DNA of 64,000 nucleotides from the NCBI GenBank assembly GCA_003246625.1, contig QJZR01000020.1, forward strand, positions 1 through 64,000, in the 5' to 3' direction. This document shows positions 45,695-56,406 of this stretch, piece after piece. Position 1 is the stretch's first letter. Each line of letters opens with the position of its first letter. The DNA is from Alphaproteobacteria bacterium (lineage in GTDB: Bacteria; Pseudomonadota; Alphaproteobacteria; Rhodospirillales; Rhodospirillaceae). Under the pieces are notes generated by a model. That model did not search any database. It worked only from the letters and a program-made list of their open reading frames with translations, and was not told where the DNA came from. A program made the position numbers and the translations under genes.

Positions 45695-45970
45695 CGCACG
45701 CGTACCCCTGTTTTTGCGATTCGCGGCCGCATCGGCCGCTTAAGCGATATATGGGCATCCCCGAGACGCCGCAAAGGGACGGATCCGCATCCGCCGCGCC
45801 ACCCTTGCGATTTTCCGCGATCCCCCACCGCGTTACGGGCGAATACCATGCCTTCGCGGCGCCCCGGAGGCAAGACTTGCCGCCATCCGGACGCGAGCTT
45901 TCTGGACAGGCGCACGATTGGCAGTTATGGTCGCCCGCATTTTCAGAATGTGGACGGAAGGGGAACCTCC
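45695..45970. other. Divergent region between DUF1285 and bioB
   Basis: These 276 bp contain no gene with support. A weak candidate promoter for bioB is TGGACA at 45903 with TATGGT 17 bp downstream. I see no BioR-type operator and no riboswitch-like structure. Confidence 0.45.
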
Positions 45971-46981
45971 ATGAATTACCAAGCCATCGCCGACCAGGCG
46001 ATCGCGAAGCAGCCGCTCAGCCGCGAACAGGCCCTGGCCATTCTCGGCGCGCCGGATACCGACGTGATGGACATGCTGGCCGCCGCCTATCGGGTGCGCC
46101 GCCACTTCCGCGGCAACCGCGTGCACGTGCAGCTGCTGAGCAACGTGAAGAGCGGGCTGTGCGGCGAGGACTGCCACTATTGCTCGCAGTCGCGGGTTTC
46201 CAAGGCGCCGATCGACAAGTACGGTCTGTGGCAGAAGGAAAAGGCCCAGGACGAGGCGAAGCGCGCCACCGCCATGGACGCCAAGCGCTATTGCATGGCG
46301 CTGTCCGGCGGCCAGCCGACCGACCGCGAGATCGACAACCTGGCCGACATGGTCCGTTCGATCAAGGCCGAGAGCAAGATCGAGCTCTGCCTGTCGATCG
46401 GCTTCCTGACCCCGGCGCAGGCGAAGAAGCTGGCGGACGCGGGCCTCGACCGCATCAACCACAACCTCAACACCAGCGAACGCTATTACTCCACCATCTG
46501 CACCTCGCACACCTACGCCGACCGGGTGAAGAACCTGATGACGGCGAAGGAAGCGGGCCTCGACATCTGCTCGGGCGGCATCATCGGCCAGGGCGAGACC
46601 GACGAGGACATCTTCGACATGTTCGACGCCCTGCGCGCCATCGAACCGAAGTCGATTCCGCTGAACTTCCTGATCCCGGTCGAGGGCACGCCGTTCGGCG
46701 AGATGACCCCCAACCTGACCCCGCGCAAGTGCCTGAAGGCGCTCAGCCTGCTGCGCTTCATGCACCCGGACGTGGACCTGCGGGTGGCGGGCGGCCGCGA
46801 ACATCACCTGCGCTCCATGCAGCCGCTGGCGATGTACGCCGCGAACTCGATCTTCGTCGAGGGCTACCTGACCTGCGACGGCCAGGAAACCCCGGCGGCG
46901 ATCCAGATGATCGCGGACATGGGCTTCGAGCTGGAGGTCGAATCCGCCTCGGAGGATTCGCTCGGCACCGCGGCCGCCTGA
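45971..46981 (+). CDS. bioB: Biotin synthase
   Basis: The 336-residue radical SAM enzyme has the cluster motif GLCGEDCHYCSQS (CxxxCxxC), the [2Fe-2S] ligand Cys residues (for example ELCLSIGFL and DICSGGIIGQGE), and YYSTICTSHTY. It inserts sulfur into dethiobiotin. Family length is normal, and the ATG at 45971 excludes a low-quality upstream extension. It is the first gene of the bioB-F-H-C-D-A operon. Confidence 0.97.
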   Translation: MNYQAIADQAIAKQPLSREQALAILGAPDTDVMDMLAAAYRVRRHFRGNRVHVQLLSNVKSGLCGEDCHYCSQSRVSKAPIDKYGLWQKEKAQDEAKRATAMDAKRYCMALSGGQPTDREIDNLADMVRSIKAESKIELCLSIGFLTPAQAKKLADAGLDRINHNLNTSERYYSTICTSHTYADRVKNLMTAKEAGLDICSGGIIGQGETDEDIFDMFDALRAIEPKSIPLNFLIPVEGTPFGEMTPNLTPRKCLKALSLLRFMHPDVDLRVAGGREHHLRSMQPLAMYAANSIFVEGYLTCDGQETPAAIQMIADMGFELEVESASEDSLGTAAA

Positions 46982-47002
46982 CGGCATCCCGGACGCACGA
47001 CG

Positions 47003-48169
47003 ATGACCCCGGAACAGGCACTGGAGGATCTGAGGCAACGCGGCCTTCTGCGCAGTTTGAAGGCGCTGCCGGAAAACCGTGGCCGGTTTCTCCTTAACGG
47101 AGAAGCCTGGCTCAACTTTTCCTCCAACGACTACCTCGACCTCGCCCATCACCCGGCGCTGAAGGCGGCGGCGGTGCGCGCGGTCGAGGAACTCGGCTGT
47201 TCCGCCGCCGGGTCGCGTCTGACCAGCGGCCACCTGGTCCTGCACGAGACCCTGGAAACCGCGCTGGCCGCCTTCGTCGGCATGGACGCGGCGCTGGTCT
47301 TCGGCAGCGGCTTCCTCACCAACCTCGGCGTGATCCCGGCCCTGGCCGGGGATCACGCGACGATTTTCTGCGACCGCCTCAACCACGCCAGCCTGATCGA
47401 CGGCACCCTGATGGCGGGGGTGAAGTGGCATCGCTATCGCCACAACGACACCGCCCACCTGGACGACCTTCTGGAAAAGCATCCGGCGGCGGAGGGCGAA
47501 ACCCGCCTGGTGATCACCGATTCGGTGTTCTCGATGGACGGCGACATCGCGCCCCTGGCCGAAATCGCCGAAATCGCGCGGCGACACGGCGCCCTGCTGA
47601 TCGTCGACGAAAGCCACGCGGTCGGCGTGATGGGACCGAACGGCGCGGGCCTGTGCGCCGAGCTGGGCCTGAAGCCGCAGGCGATCACCTGCGGCATGGG
47701 CAAGGCCTTCGGCAGTTACGGCGGCTTCGTCGCCTGCTCGGTCGACCTGCACGCGCTGATCGTCAACCGCGCCCGCAGCTTCATCTATTCCACCGGCCTG
47801 CCGCCCGCGGTGATCGCTGCCTCGCGCGCCGCGCTCGACCTCTTCGTCGAGGCACGGGGGGCCCTCGGCGCCGACCTGATGGACCGCGCCCGCCACATGC
47901 ACGCCCTGCTGGCCGACGCCGGGTTCGACATGCCGCCCTTCTCCTCGCCGATTCTGCCGGTGATGGTGGGCGACAACCACGTCGCCCTCGACTTCGCGGC
48001 GCGTCTGGCCGACCGCCGCATCCTCTGCGGCGCGATCCGCCCGCCGACGGTGCCGCCGGGCACCGCCCGCCTGCGCCTGACCGTCACCCGCGCGCACGAC
48101 GCGGCGGACCTGACCGCCGCCGCCCGCATCTTCGCCGAGGTCGGCCGCGACCTGGGGGTGCTGCGGTGA
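47003..48169 (+). CDS. bioF: 8-amino-7-oxononanoate synthase
   Basis: The 388-residue alpha-oxoamine synthase has NFSSNDYLDLAHHPAL, GSRLTSGHLVLHETLE, NHASLIDG, VIDDSHAVGVMG-like VDESHAVGVMGPNGAGL, and the PLP Lys region TCGMGKAFGSYGGFVACS. It condenses pimeloyl-ACP with alanine. It starts 21 bp after bioB and overlaps the next gene (GTGA). Confidence 0.95.
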   Translation: MTPEQALEDLRQRGLLRSLKALPENRGRFLLNGEAWLNFSSNDYLDLAHHPALKAAAVRAVEELGCSAAGSRLTSGHLVLHETLETALAAFVGMDAALVFGSGFLTNLGVIPALAGDHATIFCDRLNHASLIDGTLMAGVKWHRYRHNDTAHLDDLLEKHPAAEGETRLVITDSVFSMDGDIAPLAEIAEIARRHGALLIVDESHAVGVMGPNGAGLCAELGLKPQAITCGMGKAFGSYGGFVACSVDLHALIVNRARSFIYSTGLPPAVIAASRAALDLFVEARGALGADLMDRARHMHALLADAGFDMPPFSSPILPVMVGDNHVALDFAARLADRRILCGAIRPPTVPPGTARLRLTVTRAHDAADLTAAARIFAEVGRDLGVLR

Positions 48170-48914
48170 TCGGCGCGCCGGGCATCGTTCTGGTTTCCGG
48201 CTGGACCACCGGTCCCGGCGCCTGGAACGGCGTCCTCGCCGCCTGCCCGCCGCTGCCGGTGGCGCACCTCGACTGGTGGACCGCCCTGGCCGATCCCGCC
48301 GCCGCCTTCGCCGAGGCCGCGGCGCGCGCCAACGCCCTGGCCGGAATGCCCGCCGCCGCGCCGGTGATCGCCGTCGGCTGGTCGCTGGGCGGACAGATCG
48401 CGGCGCGCGCCGCGATCGACGCGCCGGAGGCGGTTTCCGACCTGCTGCTGGTCTCCACCCCCGCCCGCCTGCTCGCCGACGAAACCGGCCTGGGCGCCGA
48501 CCCGATTTCCCTGCGCGCGATGCGCCAGGGCCTGCGCCGCGACGCCAAGGCGATCGTCGAGGGCTTCTGGGCCGAGGCCCTGGCGGGCGACCGCACCGGC
48601 TTCGACTTTCCGGCGGAGAGCGACGCCATTCTGGCGAAACTCGACGCCAAGACCCTGGACACGGGCCTTGCCGCCCTGGCCGAAACCGACCTGCGCCGCC
48701 AGTTGCCGCGCATCCGCGCCGCCACCCTGGTGATCCAGGGCGACGACGACCGCATCGTCGGCGCCCACGCCGCGCAGACCTTCGCCGCCGCGGTGCCGGG
48801 CGCCACCGTGCTGGCGGTCGCCGACGGCAGCCACGCCCTGCCGCTGACCCATCCGCGGATGATCGCCGAGATTCTGACCGCGCTGGTCGGCGCCCACACC
48901 GGGGCGCCCTGCCG

Positions 48915-48918
<4 letters not shown>
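48166..48918 (+). CDS. bioH: Pimeloyl-ACP methyl ester esterase (BioH-type alpha/beta hydrolase)
   Basis: The 250-residue protein starts at a GTG that overlaps the bioF stop. It has an oxyanion strand LVSGWTTGPGAW, the nucleophile elbow AVGWSLGGQIAARA (the GWSLGG of E. coli BioH), a lid region, the Asp in IQGDDDRIVGAHA and the His in ADGSHALPL. It should demethylate pimeloyl-ACP methyl ester made with BioC. Lying between bioF and bioC supports this; the BioG and BioK types look less similar. Confidence 0.85.
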
Positions 48919-49694
<776 letters not shown>

Positions 49695-49712
49695 CCTCCG
49701 AAAGGACGAACC

Positions 49713-50441
49713 ATGCTCAAGGGTTTCGTCGTCACCGGCACCGACACCGACGTCGGCAAGACGGTCACCACCGCTTCCCTCTGCCTGTGGCTGAAATCGC
49801 GCGGCGTTTCCATCGCGCCGATGAAGCCGGTGCAGACCGGCGCCACCTTCCGCGACGGGCGCTGGAACGCCCCCGACCTCGACTTCACCCTGGGCATGCT
49901 GGGGCTTTCCCCCGCGCCCGCCGACCGTGGCCTGATGCAGCCCTTCTGCTATCGCCCGGCGTGTTCGCCGCATCTGGCGGTCGGCCCGGGCGAGACCCCG
50001 CCGTCCGTCGCCGGGGTCGCCGCCGCAGCAGCCGCCCTGGCCGAACGCTTCCCGGTGGTCGCGGTGGAAGGCGCGGGCGGCCTGATGGTGCCGCTCAACG
50101 CCGACGAGATGATGATCGACCTGTTCGCCGCCCTGATGCTGCCGGTGGTGCTGGTCGGGCGGGTCGGCCTGGGCGCGATCAACCACGTGCTGCTGTCGCT
50201 GGAGGCGCTGAAACGGCGCGGCATCCCGGTCGCCGGGGTGGTGTTGAACGAGACCCGCCCGCAAAGCGAGGACGACGCCTTCATCCGCGCCGACAACCCC
50301 CGCTCCATCGTCCATTTCGGCGGCGTGCCGTGCCTCGGCACCCTGCCCTTCACCCCGGACCCGGACGCGGCGCGCCTGACCGCCGCCGCCGAACGTCTTC
50401 CCGGCCTCGCCGCGGCCTTCGCGCCGCTGTTGCGCGGCTGA
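49713..50441 (+). CDS. bioD: Dethiobiotin synthetase
   Basis: The 242-residue P-loop protein has FVVTGTDTDVGKTVTTASLC (ATP site), PMKPVQTG, VAVEGAGGLMVPLNADEMM and VLNETRPQSEDD. It carboxylates 7,8-diaminononanoate to dethiobiotin. It starts 18 bp after bioC, with GGACG-type ribosome site sequence before it. Confidence 0.95.
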   Translation: MLKGFVVTGTDTDVGKTVTTASLCLWLKSRGVSIAPMKPVQTGATFRDGRWNAPDLDFTLGMLGLSPAPADRGLMQPFCYRPACSPHLAVGPGETPPSVAGVAAAAAALAERFPVVAVEGAGGLMVPLNADEMMIDLFAALMLPVVLVGRVGLGAINHVLLSLEALKRRGIPVAGVVLNETRPQSEDDAFIRADNPRSIVHFGGVPCLGTLPFTPDPDAARLTAAAERLPGLAAAFAPLLRG

Positions 50442-50461
50442 ACCGACAGGACATTCCTCCG

Positions 50462-51781
50462 ATGACTTCCGACCTTCTCGCCCGCGACCGCCGTTTCATC
50501 TGGCATCCCTTCACCCAGGCGCAGACCGCGCCCGAGCCGATTCCCGTGGTTTCCGCCAGCGGCGTGGAAATCACCGACGCCGACGGCAACCGCATCCTCG
50601 ACATGATCTCGTCGTGGTGGGTCAACCTGCACGGCCATGCCCATCCGGCGATCGCCGCCGCGGTGGCGGAACAGGCGCGCACCCTGGAACAGGTGATCTT
50701 CGCCACCTGCACCCACGCCCCGGCGGTGGACCTGGCCGAGGGGCTGGCCCGGCAACTGCCCGGCGCCCTCAACCGCGTCTTCTATTCCGACAACGGCTCG
50801 ACGGCGGTGGAAGCGTCCCTGAAAATCGCCCTGCAATTCTTCCGCAACCGTGGCGAAACCCAACGCACCCGCTTCGTCGCCATGGACGGCGCCTATCACG
50901 GCGACACCGTGGGCGCGATGTCGGCGGGGGTCAGCTGCGGCATCTTCGACGTTTGGGGGCAGATGCTGTTCCCCGTCGACACCCTGCCCAACGCCGTCAC
51001 CTGGGACGGCGACGCCGAGGTCGAGGCCAAGGAGGCCCAGGCCCTCGCCGCGCTCGACGCCTATCTCGACGCGCAGGGCGACGCGGTGGTCGCCGCCATC
51101 GTCGAGCCCCTGGTGCAGGGCGCGGGCGGCATGCGGATGTGCCGCCCGGCCTTCCTCAAGGCGTGGACCGAACGCCTGAAGGCGGCGGGCGCCCTGGTCA
51201 TCTTCGACGAGGTGATGACCGGCTTCGGCCGCCTGGGCGACCTGTTCGCCTGCATCAAGACCGGGGTCGAACCGGACTTCGTCTGCCTGTCCAAGGGGAT
51301 CACCGGCGGCTTCCTGCCGATGGCGGCGACGGTGACCAACGACCGCGTCTACCAGGCCTTCCTCTCCGACGACACCGCCAAGGCCTTCCTGCACGGCCAT
51401 TCCTATACCGCCAACCCCCTGGGTTGCGCCGCCGGCAACGCCTCGCTGAAGCTTCTGCTCGACCCCGCCTGCGCCAAGCGCCGCGCCGAGATCGAGGCCT
51501 TCCACCGCGCCGCCCTGCCGGAAATCGCCAAGCTGCGCGGCGTGGTGCGGCCGCGCGTCATGGGCACCATCGCCGCCTTCAACGTCCACGCCGACGGCGA
51601 CGAACGCGGCCTCGGCGCGACGGCGGGCCTGCGCCTCAAGGAGTTCTTCAAGGCCGAGAACATGCTGATCCGTCCGCTCGGCAACGTCGTCTACCTGCTG
51701 CCGCCCTATTGCGTCACCGACGAGCATCTGACCCGTGCCTACGACAGCATGATTCGCGGCGTGAAAAGCCTGTTTGCCTAA
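50462..51781 (+). CDS. bioA: Adenosylmethionine-8-amino-7-oxononanoate aminotransferase
   Basis: The 439-residue class III aminotransferase has FIWHPFTQAQTAPEPIPV, SWWVNLHGHAHPAIA, FYSDNGSTAVEASLKIALQF, MDGAYHGDT, VIFDEVMTGFGRLG and the PLP Lys in CLSKGITGGFLPMA. It uses SAM as amino donor to make diaminononanoate. It is the last gene of the biotin operon; a short TTCGCT/AGCGAA hairpin follows at 51793-51809 but has no T-run. Confidence 0.96.
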   Translation: MTSDLLARDRRFIWHPFTQAQTAPEPIPVVSASGVEITDADGNRILDMISSWWVNLHGHAHPAIAAAVAEQARTLEQVIFATCTHAPAVDLAEGLARQLPGALNRVFYSDNGSTAVEASLKIALQFFRNRGETQRTRFVAMDGAYHGDTVGAMSAGVSCGIFDVWGQMLFPVDTLPNAVTWDGDAEVEAKEAQALAALDAYLDAQGDAVVAAIVEPLVQGAGGMRMCRPAFLKAWTERLKAAGALVIFDEVMTGFGRLGDLFACIKTGVEPDFVCLSKGITGGFLPMAATVTNDRVYQAFLSDDTAKAFLHGHSYTANPLGCAAGNASLKLLLDPACAKRRAEIEAFHRAALPEIAKLRGVVRPRVMGTIAAFNVHADGDERGLGATAGLRLKEFFKAENMLIRPLGNVVYLLPPYCVTDEHLTRAYDSMIRGVKSLFA

Positions 51782-51858
51782 AAAAAGACAGATTCGCTCC
51801 AAAAGCGAACGCGCCGCGCCTTGCTCCGAATCGGGGAGCCGCCCCACATCTGTGAGAT

Positions 51859-51875
51859 GGACGAAATTTTCGTCC
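51859..51875. promoter_or_regulatory. Palindrome next to the ribosome site of the first HMA gene
   Basis: GGACGAAATTTTCGTCC has 8-bp arms around one central base and ends 19 bp before the start codon, just before CAGGAG. A GCTCC-7-GGAGC dyad lies slightly upstream. Either could be the operator of a copper-sensing regulator, or the palindrome could hide the ribosome site as a hairpin. Confidence 0.4.
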
Positions 51876-51894
51876 GGATCACAGGAGAACGAGC

Positions 51895-52128
51895 ATGAGC
51901 AGCACAACCTTGAGCATCAAGGGGATGCACTGCGAGGGCTGCGCCGAGAACGTCGAACGCGCGTTGCGTAACGTTCCGGGAGTCGCGACCGTCTCCATCG
52001 ACATCGACCACAACCTCGCCGTCATCGAAGGCGGCGGCGTCGCGACGAATCTGCTGAACGCGGTGCGCGATGCCGGATACGTCGCCGAGATCATTCCCGA
52101 CGAACCGGAGAACTCCAGCATCGTCTGA
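51895..52128 (+). CDS. HMA-domain copper chaperone (CopZ-like)
   Basis: The 77-residue protein is a single heavy-metal-associated ferredoxin-like domain with the Cu(I) site GMHCEGCAENVERAL and VPGVATVSIDID, ending in an acidic tail (DEPENSSIV). CopZ-like proteins carry Cu(I) to CopA. A good CAGGAG site precedes the ATG. It is the first of three HMA units in a row. Confidence 0.9.
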   Translation: MSSTTLSIKGMHCEGCAENVERALRNVPGVATVSIDIDHNLAVIEGGGVATNLLNAVRDAGYVAEIIPDEPENSSIV

Positions 52129-52289
52129 CCATTCTCACCGGGCCGGAACGGCATGCCGCCGCCCCGGCCCGCGCCCCCTGGGCGGCGCGGGCCGCGATGT
52201 CCGCAAATATTCTTGCCGCGGCGCTTGCGGCATGCGCCGCACCGGCCCAACATAAGAACGGTTCGCATGTCCCCGGAAGGAGCTTCCCG

Positions 52290-52505
52290 ATGGCCGATCC
52301 GTTCGTCCTGTCCCTAATCGTCGAAGGCATCCACTGCGAGAACTGCCTCGCCAACGTCACCGAGGCCCTGAACAAGGTGCCGGGGGTGGTGGGGGTGCGG
52401 GTCGACGCCAAGACCGGCCGCGCCGACGTCACCCCGGGCGACATCAAGGCGGAGGCGGTTCTCGCCGCGGTCCGCGACGCCGGGTTCGAAGCCCGCCTGG
52501 CATGA
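52290..52505 (+). CDS. Second HMA-domain copper chaperone
   Basis: The 71-residue HMA domain has GIHCENCLANVTEALNKVPG. GGAAGGAGC before the ATG at 52290 gives the start; the open frame upstream would add a non-family leader. Its stop overlaps the copA start by 4 bp (ATGA), so it is made together with the ATPase and may replace a second N-terminal HMA domain of CopA. Confidence 0.88.
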   Translation: MADPFVLSLIVEGIHCENCLANVTEALNKVPGVVGVRVDAKTGRADVTPGDIKAEAVLAAVRDAGFEARLA

Positions 52506-54646
52506 GCCAGCGCCTGACCATCCTGGGGATGCGCTGCGCCGGATGCTCGGCGGCGGTGGAGAAGGCGCTGAAGGCGGTGCCCGGGGTCGACGACGCGCGG
52601 GTCAACCTGGCGCTGGCCACCGCCGAGGTGGACACCGAAACCGCCGACGCGGCGGCCCTGGCCGAGGCGGTGGCCGCCGCCGGGTTCGAGGCCCGCCCCG
52701 AAATCCCCCCCGCCGAGGCGGAAGCCGCCGCGGTGGAACGGGACGCCGCCGCCGGACGCCTGTTGCTGTTCGCCGCCGTCTTCTCCCTCCCCTTCCTTGC
52801 CGAAATGGCGGCGATGGCCACCGGACACGGCGGCCTGCTGCCGCCGCTGCTGCAACTGGCCCTGGCCGCACCGGTGCAGCTGATCGCCGGATGGCGCTTC
52901 CATGCCGGCGCGGTGCGCGCCCTGCGCCACGGTTCGGCCAACATGGACGTTCTGGTCTCTCTCGGCACCTCGGTCGCCTTCCTGTTCAGCCTGGCGCTGC
53001 TGCTGACCGCGCCCGCCGGGCACGTGCCGCACCTCTATTTCGAGGCCGCCGCCCTGATCGTCACCCTGGTCCTCTTCGGTAAGTGGCTGGAGGAACGGGC
53101 GAAGCGCGGCGCCACCGCGGCGATCCGCTCGCTGATGGCCCTCGCCCCGGAACAGGCGACGATCGAACGCCAGGGGGTGCGCACCACCCTGCCGATCGCC
53201 CTGGTGCGGGTGGACGACGTGGCGGTGGTCAAACCCGGCGAACGCATCCCGGTGGACGGGCTGATCCTGGACGGCGACAGCGAAACCGACGACTCCCTGA
53301 TCACCGGCGAAAGCCTGCCGGTGGCCAAGGGCAAGGGCGACGCGGTGACCGCCGGGGCGGTCAACGGCTCCGGCCTGATCCGGGTGCGGGCGACCCGCGT
53401 CGGCGCCGACACCACCCTGGCCCGCATCGCCGCCCTGGTCGCTGCGGCGCAGGGCGGCAAGGCGCCGATCCAGCGGCTGGTCGACCGGGTGGCGGCGGTC
53501 TTCGTGCCGGTGGTGGTGTCGGTGGCGGCGGTCACCTTCGCCGTCTGGATGCTTTCGGACGCGCCGCTGGAACGCGCGGTGACCGCCGCGGTTTCGGTGC
53601 TGGTCATCGCCTGCCCCTGCGCCCTCGGCCTGGCCACCCCGGCCGCCCTGGTGGCGGGTACCGGCGCGGCGGCGAAGGCGGGCATCCTGATCCGCGACAT
53701 CGAAACCCTGGAACGCGCCGCGACGACGGACATCGCGGTCTTCGACAAGACCGGCACCCTGACCGAGGGCAAGCCCCGCGTCGTCGCGGTGCACGCGCCC
53801 TCCGGCGAGGCGGAGATGATCCGCCTGACGGCGGCGGCGCAGGCGGGCAGCGCGCATCCGCTGGCCAAGGCGGTGCTGGCGCACGCGGCGGGGATCGACC
53901 TGCCGCCGGTTTCCGGCCTGCGCACCCTGCCGGGCGGCCTGGCCGCGACGGTAGAGGGAAGGGAGATGCTGATCGGCTCCGAGGCGCTGTTCGCCGCGCG
54001 CGGCATCGACGCAGCCCCCCTGGCGGCGGTCCTGGCGGAGTGGCGCGCCCTGGGGCGCAGCATCGCCCTGGTGGCGGCGGACGGCGCGCTTCTGGGGGCG
54101 ATCGGCATGATCGACGCCCCGCGTCCCGAGGCGGCGGAGGCCCTGGCCCTGCTGCGGGCCCGCCGGGTAACGCCGGTGATGCTGTCCGGCGACCATGCCG
54201 AGGCCACCGCGCGTATCGCCGGGGAACTGGGGATCGATCGCTTCTTCGGCGCGGCGACGCCCGAGGACAAGGCGGCGCGCATCGCCGCCCTGCATGCCGA
54301 AGGACATGTGGTGGCGATGATCGGCGACGGCGTCAACGACGCCCCGGCCCTGGCCGCCGCGGATGTCGGCATCGCCGTCGGCGGCGGCGCCGACGCCGCC
54401 ATGGCGACCGCCGGAATCACCCTGATGCGGCCGGATCCGCGCCTGGTCGCCGCCACCTTCGACGCGGCTCGGGCGACGCGGCGCGCCATCCGCCAGAACC
54501 TGTTCTGGGCCTTCGCCTACAACGTCGTCGGCATCCCGGTGGCGGCGATGGGGCTGCTGCATCCGTCGCTGGCCGGGGCGGCGATGGCGATGAGTTCGGT
54601 CAGCGTCGTCGGCAACGCCCTGCGCCTGACCCGTTGGAAACCTTGA
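52502..54646 (+). CDS. copA: Cu(I)-exporting P1B-type ATPase
   Basis: The 714-residue protein has one N-terminal HMA domain (GMRCAGCSAAVEKAL), eight predicted membrane helices and the ATPase motifs in order: DDSLITGESLPVAKGKGD, IACPCALGLATPAALV (membrane CPC site), FDKTGTLTEGKP (phosphorylated Asp), SAHPLAKAVLA (the HP motif) and IGDGVNDAPALAAADVG. The last helices carry YN, MAMSSVSVV and N residues of the P1B-1 (Cu+/Ag+) class. It exports copper to the periplasm. It ends 7 bp from the convergent diguanylate cyclase gene. Confidence 0.95.
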   Translation: MSQRLTILGMRCAGCSAAVEKALKAVPGVDDARVNLALATAEVDTETADAAALAEAVAAAGFEARPEIPPAEAEAAAVERDAAAGRLLLFAAVFSLPFLAEMAAMATGHGGLLPPLLQLALAAPVQLIAGWRFHAGAVRALRHGSANMDVLVSLGTSVAFLFSLALLLTAPAGHVPHLYFEAAALIVTLVLFGKWLEERAKRGATAAIRSLMALAPEQATIERQGVRTTLPIALVRVDDVAVVKPGERIPVDGLILDGDSETDDSLITGESLPVAKGKGDAVTAGAVNGSGLIRVRATRVGADTTLARIAALVAAAQGGKAPIQRLVDRVAAVFVPVVVSVAAVTFAVWMLSDAPLERAVTAAVSVLVIACPCALGLATPAALVAGTGAAAKAGILIRDIETLERAATTDIAVFDKTGTLTEGKPRVVAVHAPSGEAEMIRLTAAAQAGSAHPLAKAVLAHAAGIDLPPVSGLRTLPGGLAATVEGREMLIGSEALFAARGIDAAPLAAVLAEWRALGRSIALVAADGALLGAIGMIDAPRPEAAEALALLRARRVTPVMLSGDHAEATARIAGELGIDRFFGAATPEDKAARIAALHAEGHVVAMIGDGVNDAPALAAADVGIAVGGGADAAMATAGITLMRPDPRLVAATFDAARATRRAIRQNLFWAFAYNVVGIPVAAMGLLHPSLAGAAMAMSSVSVVGNALRLTRWKP

Positions 54647-54653
54647 ACCCGGC

Positions 54654-56153
54654 CTATTCCGCGCAGACGACGCGGTCGCGGCCCGCCGTCTTGGCGGCAT
54701 AGAGGGCGGCGTCGGCGCGGGCGATCAGGTCCTCCGCCTCTTCCCCCGGGCGCAGTTCCGCCACCCCGGCGCTGACCGTCAGCGGCACCTCCCCCGCCCC
54801 CTCCAGGTGCAGCGGCTCCGCCAGCACCGCGTGGCGGGCCTTTTCCGCCACCTCGCGCGCCTGGTCGAGGCGGCAATTCTCCAGCAGCAGCAGGAATTCC
54901 TCGCCCCCCCAGCGGCACAGGCCGTCGCCCGCGCGCACGCCGTCGCGCAGACGCCCCGCCACCGTGCGCAACGCCGCGTCGCCCACCACGTGGCCGAAGC
55001 GGTCGTTGATCGCCTTGAAGTGGTCGACGTCGAAGAACACCAGGGAAACCGGCCCCGGCGACCGCCGCGCCCGCTGTTGCGCCTGAGCGAACACCACGTC
55101 GAAGGCCTGACGCCCGAGAACGCCGGTCAGGGCGTCGATGGCGGCCAGGGACTCCAGCTTGCGGTGCGACCGCCGCACCAGAATGGCGCACAGCCAGGTC
55201 ACCACCAGCGTCGCCAGGAAACCGACCGCCAGGTCGTTGACCAGGGTCCGCTGCGCCTCGGCCAGGCGTTCGCCGCCGTTCTGTTCGACCAGAAGATACC
55301 AGCCGAGGTCGGGGATGAACCGGCTGTTGAGGAAAATCGTCTCGCCGTTCCGCTTGTATTCGAAACGGCCCTGATCCCGCGACAGCAGGCCGTCGGCGAT
55401 GGCGGAAATGCCCGCGCGCTTGTGGATGTCGGGCTCCGCCGCGTCGAAGGTCCGTCCGTACAGCTTCAACCGTCCGTCACGATCGACGAAATAGACGGTA
55501 CGCCGGTATTCCCTCTGATACCGCTCGACCAGTTGCTTCACCGTCACCGCCTGCAAGCCGATGCCGGTGGCGCCGAGGAAGCGTCCCTCGTAATCGAGGA
55601 CGCGGAAGTTGATGAAGATCGTCATCGTGTCGTCGTTCGCCATGTCGGGATCGACGTTGGTTTCGTAGGGATGGTCCATCCCCCGCACGCGGAAGAACCA
55701 GACGTCGCGCGGTTCGCCCTCGCGCACCTGCTTTAAGACGCCCTTGTTCTGGTAATAGGTGCGGGAACGGTCGGAAACGAAGAACGCGGTGAAGGCGCCG
55801 TACTTCTGCTGGATCTCGTTCAGATAGCGGACGACCGGCTGGGCCGCGCGTTCGCCGTCGAGAACCCAGTCGCGCAGGAAAGTGTCGTGCGCCATCAGCG
55901 AGGACACGAAGATCGGCTTCAACAGATCCTGCTGGATTTCCGAATACAGGGTGTCGCTGGTCAGCGGCAGGTCGCTTTCGACGATCGCCCGGCGGATCGA
56001 CGCCCGCGACACCCAATAGTTCGCCAGCGTCACCACCAAGAACCCCGCCGCCACCACCGCCACGATCAGGGCGACGATGCGGGCGGACCTCACGGCTTCG
56101 GGAAAATTCGCCTCGGTTCTGCGGGGGTTTCCCCGACCTTTTCCCTGTTCCAT
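54654..56153 (-). CDS. Membrane-bound diguanylate cyclase with periplasmic sensor domain
   Basis: This protein has 499 residues from the ATG at 56153. It has a first membrane helix ([20 protein letters not shown]), a periplasmic Cache-like domain to about 310 ([50 protein letters not shown]), a second helix ([17 protein letters not shown]) and a GGDEF domain: [20 protein letters not shown] and [16 protein letters not shown] five residues before GGEEF is a product-inhibition I-site. It should make c-di-GMP in response to a periplasmic ligand and be feedback-inhibited. It diverges from a chemoreceptor gene. Confidence 0.92.
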   Translation of the reverse strand: MEQGKGRGNPRRTEANFPEAVRSARIVALIVAVVAAGFLVVTLANYWVSRASIRRAIVESDLPLTSDTLYSEIQQDLLKPIFVSSLMAHDTFLRDWVLDGERAAQPVVRYLNEIQQKYGAFTAFFVSDRSRTYYQNKGVLKQVREGEPRDVWFFRVRGMDHPYETNVDPDMANDDTMTIFINFRVLDYEGRFLGATGIGLQAVTVKQLVERYQREYRRTVYFVDRDGRLKLYGRTFDAAEPDIHKRAGISAIADGLLSRDQGRFEYKRNGETIFLNSRFIPDLGWYLLVEQNGGERLAEAQRTLVNDLAVGFLATLVVTWLCAILVRRSHRKLESLAAIDALTGVLGRQAFDVVFAQAQQRARRSPGPVSLVFFDVDHFKAINDRFGHVVGDAALRTVAGRLRDGVRAGDGLCRWGGEEFLLLLENCRLDQAREVAEKARHAVLAEPLHLEGAGEVPLTVSAGVAELRPGEEAEDLIARADAALYAAKTAGRDRVVCAE

Positions 56154-56406
56154 GCGGCACTCCCTGTTTCCCAGCCAAGGTAAGACCGCGCCTCGCCGCT
56201 GTCCAGATTGGGGCCGCACCTTATTCCACGGCCAACCGCATGAATTTTGTGCATGTTTATCCGTCCTTGACGCGCCGCCGCAGAAACGGTCAGAATCGTT
56301 CCATGAAATAGTGCTCATCCGTTTTTCACTCTTCCGCACCGGGGCAACCTTTCGTTTTTCATGGAAAGGCGAGCGCGGAGAGAGACCGGGTCAGGGGACG
56401 CCACTC
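56154..56406. other. Divergent region between diguanylate cyclase and chemoreceptor genes
   Basis: These 253 bp hold both promoters. No sigma-54 (GG-N10-GC) or sigma-28 type site is convincing to me. The sequence is less GC-rich near 56240-56350. Confidence 0.4.
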
